From positions 1 through 64,000 of the forward strand of contig NZ_JAGHZZ010000008.1 of NCBI RefSeq assembly GCF_017745095.1: DNA of 64,000 bases. Direction: 5' to 3'. Below, piece by piece: positions 18,212 through 26,974 of the stretch (position 1 is the first letter of the stretch; the number at the start of each line of letters is the position of its first letter). The DNA comes from Sporocytophaga sp. (GTDB lineage: Bacteria > Bacteroidota > Bacteroidia > Cytophagales > Cytophagaceae). The notes below the pieces were generated by a model. That model was not told where the DNA came from. It did not search any database and saw only the letters and a list, made by a program, of their open reading frames with translations. The position numbers and the translations under genes are program-made.

Positions 18212-19369
18212 ATGGCTCATATTCTAATTATAGATGACGAGAGAAGCATCAGAAGCACTCTGAAAGAAATTCTGGAGTTTGAAAAATATCAGGTAGATGA
18301 AGCAAAAGACGGAGAAGAAGGAATGGCTTTAATTGAGAAAAACAATTATGACCTAGTACTTTGCGACATCAAGATGCCTAAAATGGATGGCATGGAAGTG
18401 CTTGAAAAAGCTCTTGAACTTGGAAAAGACACTCAATTTATCATGGTATCTGCACATGGCAGCATTGAAACTGCTGTAGAGGCTACCAAGAAAGGTGCAT
18501 TTGATTTTATTCAGAAGCCACCGGATCTAAACAGATTGCTTGTATCAGTAAGAAATGCACTTGACAAATCAAGCCTTGTTACTGAAACAAAAGTGCTCAA
18601 AAAGAAAATCAATAAAACCTTTGATATACTTGGAAAATCACCAGCTATTGAGGAGGTGAGAAAAACCATAGAAAAAGTAGCTCCAACTGATGCACGGGTT
18701 TTTGTAACCGGACCGAACGGTTCTGGAAAAGAACTGGTTGCAAAATGGCTTCATGCCAAAAGTAATCGAGCAAGCGGACCCATGGTTGAGGTCAATTGTG
18801 CTGCAATCCCTGGTGAGTTGATAGAAAGCGAACTTTTCGGACATGAAAAAGGATCTTTTACTTCTGCCATCAAGCAAAGAATCGGGAAATTTGAACAGGC
18901 TAGCGGAGGCACCCTCTTTCTGGATGAAATTGGAGATATGAGTCTTTCTGCTCAGGCTAAAGTATTAAGAGCTTTACAGGAGAATAAGATTACTCGGGTT
19001 GGAGGAGAAAAGGAAATTAAAGTTGATGTTAGGATTGTGGCGGCAACCAACAAAAATATCCTGAAGGAAATTGAAGAAAACCGATTCAGAGAAGATTTAT
19101 ATCATCGTTTAGGGGTTATTCTTATTCAGGTCCCTCCTTTGAATGAACGTAGAGAAGATATTCCACTTCTAATCGAAAAATTTATAGGGGAAACAGCAGA
19201 CGAATATAAAACGACTCCTAAAAAGATCGACCCAAAGGCTGTAGCTTACCTTCAAACTTTGGAATGGCCAGGAAATATTAGAGAATTGAAAAATGTGGTG
19301 GAAAGACTGATCATAATGAGCGATTCTGTGATTTCCCTTGAAGATGCTCAAAAATACGCGAATAAATAA
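18212..19369 (+). CDS. NtrC-like response regulator with REC and AAA+ domains, no DNA-binding domain
   Basis: I choose the ATG at 18212, which starts MAHILIIDDE and gives 385 residues; the frame also runs back into rnpB but that part is not coding. REC domain 1-118 with Asp8/Asp9 and phospho-acceptor Asp52 (LCDIKMPKMDG). AAA+ domain about 140-370 with Walker A GPNGSGKE (167-174), Walker B GGTLFLDEIGD (232-242), and GNIREL near the end. The sigma-54 loop, usually GAFTGA, reads GSFTSA (214-219). The protein stops about 15 residues after the AAA+ lid, so the usual Fis-type helix-turn-helix is absent, as in FlgR. No partner histidine kinase is nearby. Confidence 0.92.
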   Translation: MAHILIIDDERSIRSTLKEILEFEKYQVDEAKDGEEGMALIEKNNYDLVLCDIKMPKMDGMEVLEKALELGKDTQFIMVSAHGSIETAVEATKKGAFDFIQKPPDLNRLLVSVRNALDKSSLVTETKVLKKKINKTFDILGKSPAIEEVRKTIEKVAPTDARVFVTGPNGSGKELVAKWLHAKSNRASGPMVEVNCAAIPGELIESELFGHEKGSFTSAIKQRIGKFEQASGGTLFLDEIGDMSLSAQAKVLRALQENKITRVGGEKEIKVDVRIVAATNKNILKEIEENRFREDLYHRLGVILIQVPPLNERREDIPLLIEKFIGETADEYKTTPKKIDPKAVAYLQTLEWPGNIRELKNVVERLIIMSDSVISLEDAQKYANK

Positions 19370-19380
19370 TTGAATATTCC

Positions 19381-19428
19381 GATAAAAAAAGAAAGCTTCC
19401 TTAATTAAGGAAGCTTTCTTTTTTTATC
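19381..19428. terminator. Perfect 24-bp palindromic terminator
   Basis: A 48-base perfect palindrome with no spacer (centre at 19404/19405) has A7 and T7 tracts, so it can act as a terminator on either strand. It lies 11 bp after the response-regulator stop. Confidence 0.85.
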
Positions 19429-19506
19429 AACAAAACCGAATATTTCTAAATCTAAACTCTGATGATTCCCTTTGATAATGTCAGAATCGTTTTAAAAAAA
19501 TCCAGA

Positions 19507-19632
19507 TTAAATTTTCGCTACAGAAGCTGATTTTTTAACTTCTTTAGTGTAGGTCGGGCAAGTTCTGTGTGTTGCGCAAGCAGAAGCTAGCAAAAGCACG
19601 AAAGAAAATACAACTAGTGAATACTTTTTCAT
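19507..19632 (-). CDS. Tiny lipoprotein (41 aa)
   Basis: ATG at 19630-19632 to TAA at 19507-19509 on the minus strand. A signal peptide ends in LASAC, a good lipobox, with the lipidated Cys near residue 19. The short mature part reads CATHRTCPTYTKEVKKSASV, Cys- and Lys-rich, and resembles tiny CPTYTK-type lipoproteins that I have seen in Bacteroidota. Function is unknown. It stands alone between the palindromic terminator and the LuxE-like gene. Confidence 0.7.
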   Translation of the reverse strand: MKKYSLVVFSFVLLLASACATHRTCPTYTKEVKKSASVAKI

Positions 19633-19754
19633 AAAGTGTTTAATTTTAAATTTAGTACCTGATTCTTAACAAAATTAATTATTCATTTTCAATAATTAAA
19701 ATAAACAGCAAATAAAATTAAATCTTTTCGATTTAATTTTGAACTTTTCAAAGA

Positions 19755-20741
19755 CTAGCTCATGTAAAGCAAATTGCATCCTCTAATATCAGAATTATCA
19801 AACCTGCCAAGAACCTCAAAGTTTTTGTCATCTGAAATTTTTCCAAGATCCTGAGTCTCAATAAATGCACACGAATCTACATTTGCCAGGTCTATAATAT
19901 TAATTCCACCAGACGACCTTCCCGATCCTATAGTCAATGGATCGTTAATATCCCGCAATAGGATTTTAAACCAATCAGGACCTAAAAAAAAACCACTTCC
20001 TGACGAGTATGCCTGAGATAAAAGCTCTGTCATGCCATACTCTGAATGAACATCTCTTATATTCAAACCACTTTTCAGAATTTGATGCAATTCATCTCTT
20101 ACCAATTCTTCCCTCCTGCCCTTCATACCTCCAGTTTCCATAACGATAAAATCTGACAAATCGGGGTGCTCATTTTCAGCCAAATCCCAAAGAGCATAAG
20201 AAACACCTATCAATAATTTTTTCGAAGGACTTTCTTTATATTTTTCAAGGTTCTCCAAAAGCGTATTTTCAGTAACGAAGCCAGAAAGAGAATTACCTGA
20301 TTGTTTAATAAAATGATTTACCATATAAATCAGGGAAGATCCCGGATTTTGCTGATAAGAAGGTAATAATGCCAGTACGATAAAATCAGAAAGATTTCCG
20401 TAAAACTTTTTAAAAATCTTTTCACAATTTTTCAAATAAAATTCAGGATCTGCTACATGGTGTCGACTGGTTTGCAAACCTGTAGTACCACTGCTGTAGA
20501 AAATTTGTTTTTCAGAAAAACTGCCTGTTTTTATTTCCTGAGTCTTAAAAAACAAAATCGGTAAAAATGGGATTTCTTCAATTAGAGAGACTTTGTCAGG
20601 GTCTTTTCCAAGGAGATCAATATATTGTTTATAAATCGGGTTATGTTTTGCCTGATATTTGAATAAAAGGATGGCCTTATCGTTAAAGTTTTGATCGGAG
20701 ATATTGAATAAATCTTTTTTAAAACTTTCTTTGAAATCCAT
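19755..20741 (-). CDS. LuxE-like acyl-protein synthetase / AMP-forming ligase
   Basis: This encodes 328 residues. It has the adenylate-forming P-loop SSGTTG (about 83-88), a central VMETGGMKGRREELVRDEL motif and a YGMTEL motif (about 239-244), all matching the LuxE acyl-protein synthetase family. LuxE activates fatty acids as acyl-AMP and moves them to a protein Cys. No LuxC reductase or luciferase is present. In Bacteroidota such orphans sit among unrelated genes, so the true acid is unknown. It diverges from the 20777 lipoprotein gene. Confidence 0.85.
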   Translation of the reverse strand: MDFKESFKKDLFNISDQNFNDKAILLFKYQAKHNPIYKQYIDLLGKDPDKVSLIEEIPFLPILFFKTQEIKTGSFSEKQIFYSSGTTGLQTSRHHVADPEFYLKNCEKIFKKFYGNLSDFIVLALLPSYQQNPGSSLIYMVNHFIKQSGNSLSGFVTENTLLENLEKYKESPSKKLLIGVSYALWDLAENEHPDLSDFIVMETGGMKGRREELVRDELHQILKSGLNIRDVHSEYGMTELLSQAYSSGSGFFLGPDWFKILLRDINDPLTIGSGRSSGGINIIDLANVDSCAFIETQDLGKISDDKNFEVLGRFDNSDIRGCNLLYMS

Positions 20742-20776
20742 TATTATTAATAAATTGAATCTTAAATAGTAAAAAA

Positions 20777-21289
20777 GTGAAATTGCATTTCAAATATACC
20801 AAACTTGTTCTGTTCGTTACAGGCCTGTTATTTGCCTGCGACAGAGCTCCAAATTACTCAGAGGTACCTGCCATCAGTTTCAATAAGATCCAGAAAATTA
20901 ATATCTTTAACCCCATTAGTAGTTCCTATATTGACTCACTCTCCATATCTATAAATTTTCAGGACGGAGATGGAAATCTGGGGAATATTGAGCAAAATGC
21001 AACCCATAATTTTATTGCTGAAATTTACATATTGAACACAGCAACTAATAGCTTCGAACTGAAACAAGAATATAGTTTTCTCAATTCCAGTTTCCCTCCA
21101 TTAAATAATACTGGAAAAAAAGGACCTATAGATGGGATATTGAACCAAGGGACTAACATCACCAATGTCTTTAACCTTATTCCAGATTTGCCCTCAGGAA
21201 CGTACAAATTTAGAATTAAAATACGTGACGAAGATGGAAATTACAGCAATTGGACCGAAACCTCTCCTATTGAACTAAGTCGCAAATGA
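20777..21289 (+). CDS. Lipoprotein, unknown function
   Basis: A GTG start at 20777 gives 170 residues; no in-frame ATG precedes the signal peptide. The lipobox is LFAC (about residue 21). The mature part is beta-rich with two Asp/Gly-rich turns, FQDGDGNLG and IRDEDGNYSNW, which look like Ca-binding turns of Ig- or cadherin-like folds. I do not recognise a specific family. It converges with the E1 fusion gene, only 4 bp apart at the 3' ends. Confidence 0.75.
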   Translation: MKLHFKYTKLVLFVTGLLFACDRAPNYSEVPAISFNKIQKINIFNPISSSYIDSLSISINFQDGDGNLGNIEQNATHNFIAEIYILNTATNSFELKQEYSFLNSSFPPLNNTGKKGPIDGILNQGTNITNVFNLIPDLPSGTYKFRIKIRDEDGNYSNWTETSPIELSRK

Positions 21290-21293
21290 TTTA

Positions 21294-23699
21294 TTAATAT
21301 AACGAAGGATATTTAACCGGATCTGCCTCATTCATCATCTCATATACAAGGTCCACCAGCTCTTCTGCATTAGGTTTGGAAAAATAATCCCCATCACTTG
21401 AATATGCCGGACGATGTTCTTTGGCAGGCAGTGTTCTTGGAGCTGAATCCAGCCATTGATAAGCCTTTTGAGTTTCCAACACCTCTTTCATCATATAAGC
21501 AGTGCCCCCACCTGGTACATCTTCATCTGTAAATACTACACGATTTGTCTTTTTAACAGACTTCGCGATAAAATGATGAATATCAAACGGCATTAGGCTT
21601 TGTACATCTATCACCTCTGCAGATATCCCCACCTCTTCCAGCTGTGCCGCTGCATCCAGAGAAATCTTACACATTGCTCCATAGGTTACAATAGTAACAT
21701 CACTTCCTTCTTTCAACACTTCCGGAATACCTAGTGGAACTGTGTATTCAGCAAGATTTGAAGGCATTTTTTCCTTTAGTCGATAGCCATTTAACGTTTC
21801 TATAATCAAAGCCGGATCATCAGACTTTAACATAGTATTATAAAAACCAGCTGCTTGTGTCATATTTCTAGGAACAAGAAGATATATACCTCTTAAGCTT
21901 CCCAAAATCATGCTAATGGGTGACCCGGAATGCCAGACACCTTCAAGTCTGTGCCCTCTGGTTCTGATAATCATTGGAGCTTTTTGCCCTCCTACTGTCC
22001 TGTAATGCAGAGTAGCGAGATCATCAGAAAGTGTTTGTATGGCAAATAACAGATAATCCAAGTATTGAATTTCAGCAATTGGTCTTAGTCCTCTCATGGC
22101 AGCTCCTATTCCCTGACCAATAATTGAAGTTTCACGGATACCTGTATCCATAATTCTTAATGTCCCAAACTTTTCCTGTAAGCCTGCGAAACCTTGGTTT
22201 ACGTCACCAATCATCCCCACGTCTTCTCCAAATGCAAAGATGCGAGGATCCTTTAGTAATAAAGCTTCAAAATTTGCCTGAAGTACTTCTCGCCCGTCAA
22301 CGAACGGACTGTCTTCATTATATTCAGGTTTAATTTCTTTAACTTTAAGCGCTGCCTGATCTGAATGACTAAATATGTGTGAACTATATCTTTGGAAATT
22401 TTCCTCCGAAGTTCTTTCAACCCATGCAATCAATTTGGTTCTAGCAGGAATTTCTTCAAACCGAAGTACTTTTAATGCTTTTTTAACAGCTTTAACAGCA
22501 TCACTTCTGATTGGATTCAGTGTTTTTTCAAGTGATTTTTTTATTGCTAGAAGAACCTCTTTTTGAGTGCTTTGAGAAGACGCCTCATAAATTAGAGCAA
22601 GGGCTTCATCCAAATCCCCTTTCATCGAATCAACAAAACGGTTCCATGCACTTTGACGGGCTCTTTTTACTTTTTCGAAGGCACTATCCTCTATCTCTTT
22701 TAATTCCTGATAGGTAGCAACTGAATTTTCAAGAATCCACTCTTTGAATTTTTTATTACAATCAAATTCTTCCTCCCAGGCAAGCCTTTCTTTTGATTTA
22801 TATCTTTCATGAGAACCAGAGGTAGAATGACCTAGTGGCTGAGCCAATTCTTCCACGTGCACCAATGAAGGCACATGATGTTCTCTCGCAAGTTGGGCTG
22901 CGTCTCTGTAGGTACGGCATAACTCTTCATAATTCCAGCCCTTTACCTTAAATATCTCAATCCCTCTTTCAGAATCAGTCCTCTTGAAACCTTCAAACAT
23001 TTTAGAGATATCGACTTTCGTGGTCTGATATTCCTGAGGTACAGAAATTCCGTAGCCATCATCCCAGATGGACACTACCATTGGTATTTGCAGCACTCCG
23101 GCCGCATTGATAGCTTCAAAGAAAATGCCTTCAGCAGTAGCAGCATTACCTATTGTTCCGAATGCTACTTCGTTTCCATTGTTTGAAAAGCCCTTTATAT
23201 CTTTAAGTTCCGGATTTAGCCTATATAACTTTGAAGCATAGGCAAGCCCCACTAACCTTGGCATTTGGGCCCCTGTAGGTGAAATATCCGGGCTTGAATT
23301 TTTTATTTTTGTGAGATCATTCCAATGTCCATTGTTATCAAGGCTTCGGGTGGCATAATGACCAATCATTAGTCTGCCTCCAGATGCCGGATCGGCAACA
23401 ATGTCTGTATGAGCATAAAGTTGAGCATAATATTGCTCAAGACTCAGTTCATCTATAGCCATCATAAAAGTCTGATCTCTATAATATCCTGAGCGGAAAT
23501 CTCCAAACCTGAAATATTTAGCCATGGCAATTTGTGCTAGTTCTTTTCCGGTTCCGAAAATTCCAAATTTAGCTTTACCTGCAAAAACTTCTTTTCTACC
23601 CAGAATACTTGCCTGACGACTTTCACAGAGTATTCTGTAATCATTAAGAATTTCCTCCTTGGTTAAAGTAAGATCATTTATGGTTTCCTGGGCGCTCAC
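21294..23699 (-). CDS. 2-oxoacid dehydrogenase E1, fused alpha and beta subunits
   Basis: This encodes 801 residues. The alpha part (about 1-360) has the thiamine diphosphate site (GHW, GTIGNAATAEGIFFEAINAA and later DGYGISVP). The beta part (about 470-801) begins near REVLQANFEALL and holds FGEDVG, GIRETSIIGQGIGAAM and the PRTLPAKEHRPAYS-type end. This fused form is characteristic of Bacteroidota branched-chain or pyruvate-type complexes and decarboxylates 2-oxoacids before transfer to the E2 lipoyl. The E2 and E3 genes are not in the window. Branched-chain specificity is inferred. Confidence 0.92.
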   Translation of the reverse strand: MSAQETINDLTLTKEEILNDYRILCESRQASILGRKEVFAGKAKFGIFGTGKELAQIAMAKYFRFGDFRSGYYRDQTFMMAIDELSLEQYYAQLYAHTDIVADPASGGRLMIGHYATRSLDNNGHWNDLTKIKNSSPDISPTGAQMPRLVGLAYASKLYRLNPELKDIKGFSNNGNEVAFGTIGNAATAEGIFFEAINAAGVLQIPMVVSIWDDGYGISVPQEYQTTKVDISKMFEGFKRTDSERGIEIFKVKGWNYEELCRTYRDAAQLAREHHVPSLVHVEELAQPLGHSTSGSHERYKSKERLAWEEEFDCNKKFKEWILENSVATYQELKEIEDSAFEKVKRARQSAWNRFVDSMKGDLDEALALIYEASSQSTQKEVLLAIKKSLEKTLNPIRSDAVKAVKKALKVLRFEEIPARTKLIAWVERTSEENFQRYSSHIFSHSDQAALKVKEIKPEYNEDSPFVDGREVLQANFEALLLKDPRIFAFGEDVGMIGDVNQGFAGLQEKFGTLRIMDTGIRETSIIGQGIGAAMRGLRPIAEIQYLDYLLFAIQTLSDDLATLHYRTVGGQKAPMIIRTRGHRLEGVWHSGSPISMILGSLRGIYLLVPRNMTQAAGFYNTMLKSDDPALIIETLNGYRLKEKMPSNLAEYTVPLGIPEVLKEGSDVTIVTYGAMCKISLDAAAQLEEVGISAEVIDVQSLMPFDIHHFIAKSVKKTNRVVFTDEDVPGGGTAYMMKEVLETQKAYQWLDSAPRTLPAKEHRPAYSSDGDYFSKPNAEELVDLVYEMMNEADPVKYPSLY

Positions 23700-23752
23700 T
23701 ATAAAAACAGTATATTTCTAATTAAATTAATATATTAACTTACGTTAAAGTT

Positions 23753-23784
23753 CAAAAATAGATAAAAAGGACTAACCTATCAAA
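23753..23784 (-). promoter_or_regulatory. Promoter of E1 fusion gene
   Basis: On the minus strand TTTG (23784-23781) is followed after 20 bp by TATTTTTG (23760-23753), both Bacteroidota consensus elements. The ATG is 54 bp downstream of the -7 element. Confidence 0.55.
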
Positions 23785-23951
23785 TTAAGAAATCGACGGA
23801 CTCCATTTTTAATTTATACTATACTGTTATTCTTATAGTTAAACTGCAATTAAATATATTATTTTCTAAAAATTACCTCTTGAGAAAAAACTCGGTGTCA
23901 AATAAAATATTCCTGCATAAAAAATCGGTATTAAAATTGTCACATAATACT

Positions 23952-23959
23952 TATATTTG
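23952..23959 (+). promoter_or_regulatory. -7 element upstream of DUF1573 gene
   Basis: TATATTTG matches TAnnTTTG and lies 47 bp before the ATG. No correctly spaced TTTG at -33 is visible. The rest of the 307-bp spacer 23700-24006 is AT-rich and shows no other feature. Confidence 0.45.
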
Positions 23960-24006
23960 GACGGTCTAAATATATTTTTTCAGATTAATCAAAATTAAAT
24001 AAACCA

Positions 24007-24792
24007 ATGATAAAAAGAATTGCCTCTGTAGCTTTCCTTTCTTTCCTGACACTAGGAGCTTTTGCACAAGGTGCTTTTAAATTTACCAGTGAAGACAAAC
24101 ACGATTTTGGTATCGTGGAAGAAGGCGTTCAGGCTGAATATGAATTTCAGTTTGATAACTCAGGAGATGCACCGATTGTATTAACAGACGTGAGAGCATC
24201 TTGCGGATGTACTACTCCTTCCTGGACAAAAGATCCAATTCCTCCAGGGGGCAAAGGTTCAATTAAAGCCTCTTACAATAGCACAGGAAGAATAGGTGTT
24301 TTCAACAAAAGCATTACTATTACCTCTAATGCATCGGAAGGTTCAAAAGTTGTTTACATCAAGGGTATAGTTGTAAAAAAAGAAGAACCAAAACCAGCTT
24401 TAACTCCAAAAGAACTAAAAGCTGCTCCAAAATTTTCCATAGATAAAAATATTCACAGCTTTGGAAAAATAGAACGTGGACAAAAAGTAGCTCAGAAATT
24501 CACTGTTAAAAATACAGGAAAATCTCCACTTGCATTATCATCTTTTCAGTCAGCATGCAGCTGCATAAGCCATACGCTTGCTTCTGATACTATTGCACCT
24601 GGAAAATCTGCTGTTCTTGAACTAACTTACAATCCGACTTTCGACGGAAAGAACTCTGATATTGTATCTATCTTCACAAACGATCCAAGTAATCCTCATG
24701 TTTCTGTAACCCTTTCAGGTGAAGTGGTTGAAAGTCTTTCAGCTCCTACTCCATTGAAAGAAGAGAAAAATACTGTTCCTTTTGGAAAATAA
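24007..24792 (+). CDS. DUF1573 double-domain periplasmic protein
   Basis: This encodes 261 residues. A signal peptide ending AFAQG is followed by two DUF1573 domains (about 25-115 and 145-235). Each has the DFGIVEEG or FGKIERGQ start and a Cys cluster (RASCGCTTPSW and SACSCISH). The domains are Ig/ASH-like and common in Bacteroidota, where they occur as substrates or partners of envelope systems. The function is not established. It is a single gene with its own terminator. Confidence 0.88.
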   Translation: MIKRIASVAFLSFLTLGAFAQGAFKFTSEDKHDFGIVEEGVQAEYEFQFDNSGDAPIVLTDVRASCGCTTPSWTKDPIPPGGKGSIKASYNSTGRIGVFNKSITITSNASEGSKVVYIKGIVVKKEEPKPALTPKELKAAPKFSIDKNIHSFGKIERGQKVAQKFTVKNTGKSPLALSSFQSACSCISHTLASDTIAPGKSAVLELTYNPTFDGKNSDIVSIFTNDPSNPHVSVTLSGEVVESLSAPTPLKEEKNTVPFGK

Positions 24793-24821
24793 AAACCTGT
24801 AAGGGTCTATACCGTAAGGAA

Positions 24822-24859
24822 AAAACAAAAGCCAGCGATATTTCGTTGGCTTTTGTTTT
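24822..24859 (+). terminator. Terminator after DUF1573 gene, overlapping the ald promoter
   Basis: A 17-bp stem (24822-24838 with 24843-24859, one G-T pair) has loop TATT and ends in T-rich sequence. The right arm contains the TTTG of the next promoter, so the two signals share bases. Confidence 0.85.
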
Positions 24860-24880
24860 ATATACTCTTAATTATATTTG
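24852..24880 (+). promoter_or_regulatory. Promoter of alanine dehydrogenase gene
   Basis: TTTG (24852-24855) and TATATTTG (24873-24880) are 17 bp apart, the same spacing and -7 sequence as in the rnpB promoter. The ATG follows 16 bp after the -7 element, giving a very short leader. Confidence 0.65.
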
Positions 24881-24896
24881 CAAAAACGAATTTACT

Positions 24897-26009
24897 ATGA
24901 TCATAGGAGTTCCAAAAGAAATAAAAACACTTGAAAATCGTGTAGGCCTAACTCCTGCACATTGTGCAGACCTTATAAAAACAGGTCACAAACTGATTGT
25001 AGAGACAAAAGCCGGTGAGGGTTCAGGATTTTCGGATAATGAATATAAAAACGCAGGAGCACAAATTTGCCAGGCTTCAGATGTCTATAGGGAAGCCGAC
25101 CTGGTGGTAAAAGTAAAAGAACCACTCGAAACAGAATATGCCCTGATCAGAAAAGGGCAAACAATATTTACCTATTTTCATTTTGCTTCATCCCGTCAGC
25201 TTACGGAAGCAATGATCAAATCAGGAGCTGTTTGTATTTCCTATGAAACAGTGGAGAAATCAGATCGTTCATTACCTCTTTTAGTTCCCATGTCGGAAGT
25301 TGCCGGAAGAATGGCTGTTCAGAAGGGAGCAAATTATCTTGAAAAACACAATCATGGAAGAGGAATTCTATTAGGAGGCGTACCTGGTGTTCCTCCTGCA
25401 AACGTTGTAATACTTGGAGCTGGTATTGTCGGAGCAAATGCAGCCAAGATGGCAGCCGGTCTTGGTGCTCGTGTAACAATCATGGATATAAATCTCACCA
25501 GACTAAGACAGTTGGATGATATTATGCCAGCCAATGTTACTACTTTATTCAGCAGCCAAAGCAATGTTAATGAAGCAGTAAAGACCGCAGATTTAATAAT
25601 CGGAGCTATCTTGGTACCAGGAGCTAAAGCGCCCATACTTATTACCCGAGAAATGCTAAAAACGATGAAACCAGGAACGGTCCTGGTAGATGTAGCTGTA
25701 GATCAAGGAGGATGTATTGAAACCTGTAAACCTACCACACATGAAAATCCAACCTATATTGTGGATGGTATTGTTCACTATTGTGTTGCAAATATGCCAG
25801 GAGCAGTTCCATTCACCTCTACCCTTGCTTTGACTAATGTTACCTTTCCTTATGTGTGCCAAATTGCCTCAAAAGGATGGCAAAAAGCTTGCAAAGAAAA
25901 TCAAGAATTGAAACTGGGTCTAAATGTGGTTAACGGACAAATAGTTTATAAAAAAATTTCAGAAGCATTTGATTTGCCCTATTCTGAAGTTGAGCAACAT
26001 TTAGGCTAA
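24897..26009 (+). CDS. ald: Alanine dehydrogenase
   Basis: The ATG at 24897 (MIIGVPKEIKTLENRVGLTP) gives 370 residues, as expected for Ald; an upstream ATG-lacking extension overlaps the terminator and is rejected. It shows the substrate segment FTYFHFASSRQLTEAM, the NAD-binding VVILGAGIVGANAAKMAAGLGA and the late VDVAVDQGGCIET block. It converts L-alanine and NAD to pyruvate and ammonia. It lies just upstream of the CPBP and LtaS-like genes but the functional link is not clear. Confidence 0.95.
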   Translation: MIIGVPKEIKTLENRVGLTPAHCADLIKTGHKLIVETKAGEGSGFSDNEYKNAGAQICQASDVYREADLVVKVKEPLETEYALIRKGQTIFTYFHFASSRQLTEAMIKSGAVCISYETVEKSDRSLPLLVPMSEVAGRMAVQKGANYLEKHNHGRGILLGGVPGVPPANVVILGAGIVGANAAKMAAGLGARVTIMDINLTRLRQLDDIMPANVTTLFSSQSNVNEAVKTADLIIGAILVPGAKAPILITREMLKTMKPGTVLVDVAVDQGGCIETCKPTTHENPTYIVDGIVHYCVANMPGAVPFTSTLALTNVTFPYVCQIASKGWQKACKENQELKLGLNVVNGQIVYKKISEAFDLPYSEVEQHLG

Positions 26010-26088
26010 AAGAATCAGGACAATCAGACAAATCATAAAATATCAAAAAGCATTTTTCCAGGAAGAATTCAATCTGAAATTTTTCCTG

Positions 26089-26970
26089 GTGCTTATTCTA
26101 TTTTTGGGATCTAGTCTGGCTTTTAATTATAGTTTTGATTTTGAAAATTCAATCCTGGAAAAGTATGCAGGGCAGAAAATATATAATGTGTATCTGTTTC
26201 TCTTTTATTCAGTGCCTTTGTTATTTCTTTCTCTTGCCTATGCCTACTTTTATGACAGAAAACTCCATTTACGCTCTTTATCGTACTGGTTTACAATACT
26301 TTTTGTAATTCTAATATTAATTTTTAGTGAAACATCATTTTATTTATACCGTGACTGGATCAGAGCAGTAATACCAATTGAAATCAGTCAGTTCATTTCT
26401 TCCTTTGTTTCGGAACTTATAAGTTCCTCCATTATTATCGTCCCTATCCTTGGCTACTGGTACTGGGTAGATCGGAAAAGTATACCTCTATATGGATTTC
26501 AGAAAAATTCCCTGGACCTGGCGCCCTATTTATGGCTTCTCCTGCTTATGGCTCCTTTTATTCTTTGGGCATCATTTCAACAAGATTTCCTGAATTATTA
26601 TCCTGAATACAAGCCAAGTTTAGCAGAAAATTATCTTGGATGGCCCTATTGGGCGACCTTTGGCATCCATGAAATATTCTATGGGATGGGATTTTTATCT
26701 ATAGAATTTTTGTTCAGAGGATTCCTGGTGTTGGCAATGATCAAATACCTTGACAAAGGAGCCGTATTCATTATGGTTGCTTTGTATTGCTACCTTCATT
26801 TCGGAAAGCCCTTGGGAGAAGCAGTTGGATCTATTTTCGGAGGTACAATTTTAGGAATTATTACCTATTATAGCAGGTCTATCTGGGGAGGATTATTGAT
26901 TCATCTGGGCATTGCTTATCTGATGGATCTGTTCGCTGTAATACAACACCTGTTAAAAAATCATTTCTAG
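26089..26970 (+). CDS. CPBP family intramembrane metalloprotease
   Basis: The first canonical start is the GTG at 26089, giving 293 residues with about seven membrane helices. The CPBP signature is present: EFLFRGFLV (EExxxR-like, here with Glu and Arg), YCYLHFGKP and a final GGLLIHLGIA. CAAX-type proteases cut near prenylated or signal sequences, but bacterial roles vary. The frame is open back to 26005 and encodes KYQKAFFQEEFNLKFF, which looks like the conserved N-terminal amphipathic helix of this family, yet has no ATG, GTG or TTG. A non-canonical ATC/ATA start near 26032-26035 is possible. Confidence 0.8.
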   Translation: MLILFLGSSLAFNYSFDFENSILEKYAGQKIYNVYLFLFYSVPLLFLSLAYAYFYDRKLHLRSLSYWFTILFVILILIFSETSFYLYRDWIRAVIPIEISQFISSFVSELISSSIIIVPILGYWYWVDRKSIPLYGFQKNSLDLAPYLWLLLLMAPFILWASFQQDFLNYYPEYKPSLAENYLGWPYWATFGIHEIFYGMGFLSIEFLFRGFLVLAMIKYLDKGAVFIMVALYCYLHFGKPLGEAVGSIFGGTILGIITYYSRSIWGGLLIHLGIAYLMDLFAVIQHLLKNHF

Positions 26971-26974
26971 AAAA

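Noticed and set aside
19755-20741. Bioluminescence lux cluster
   Set aside because: Only a LuxE-like enzyme is present; no LuxA, LuxB, LuxC or LuxD.
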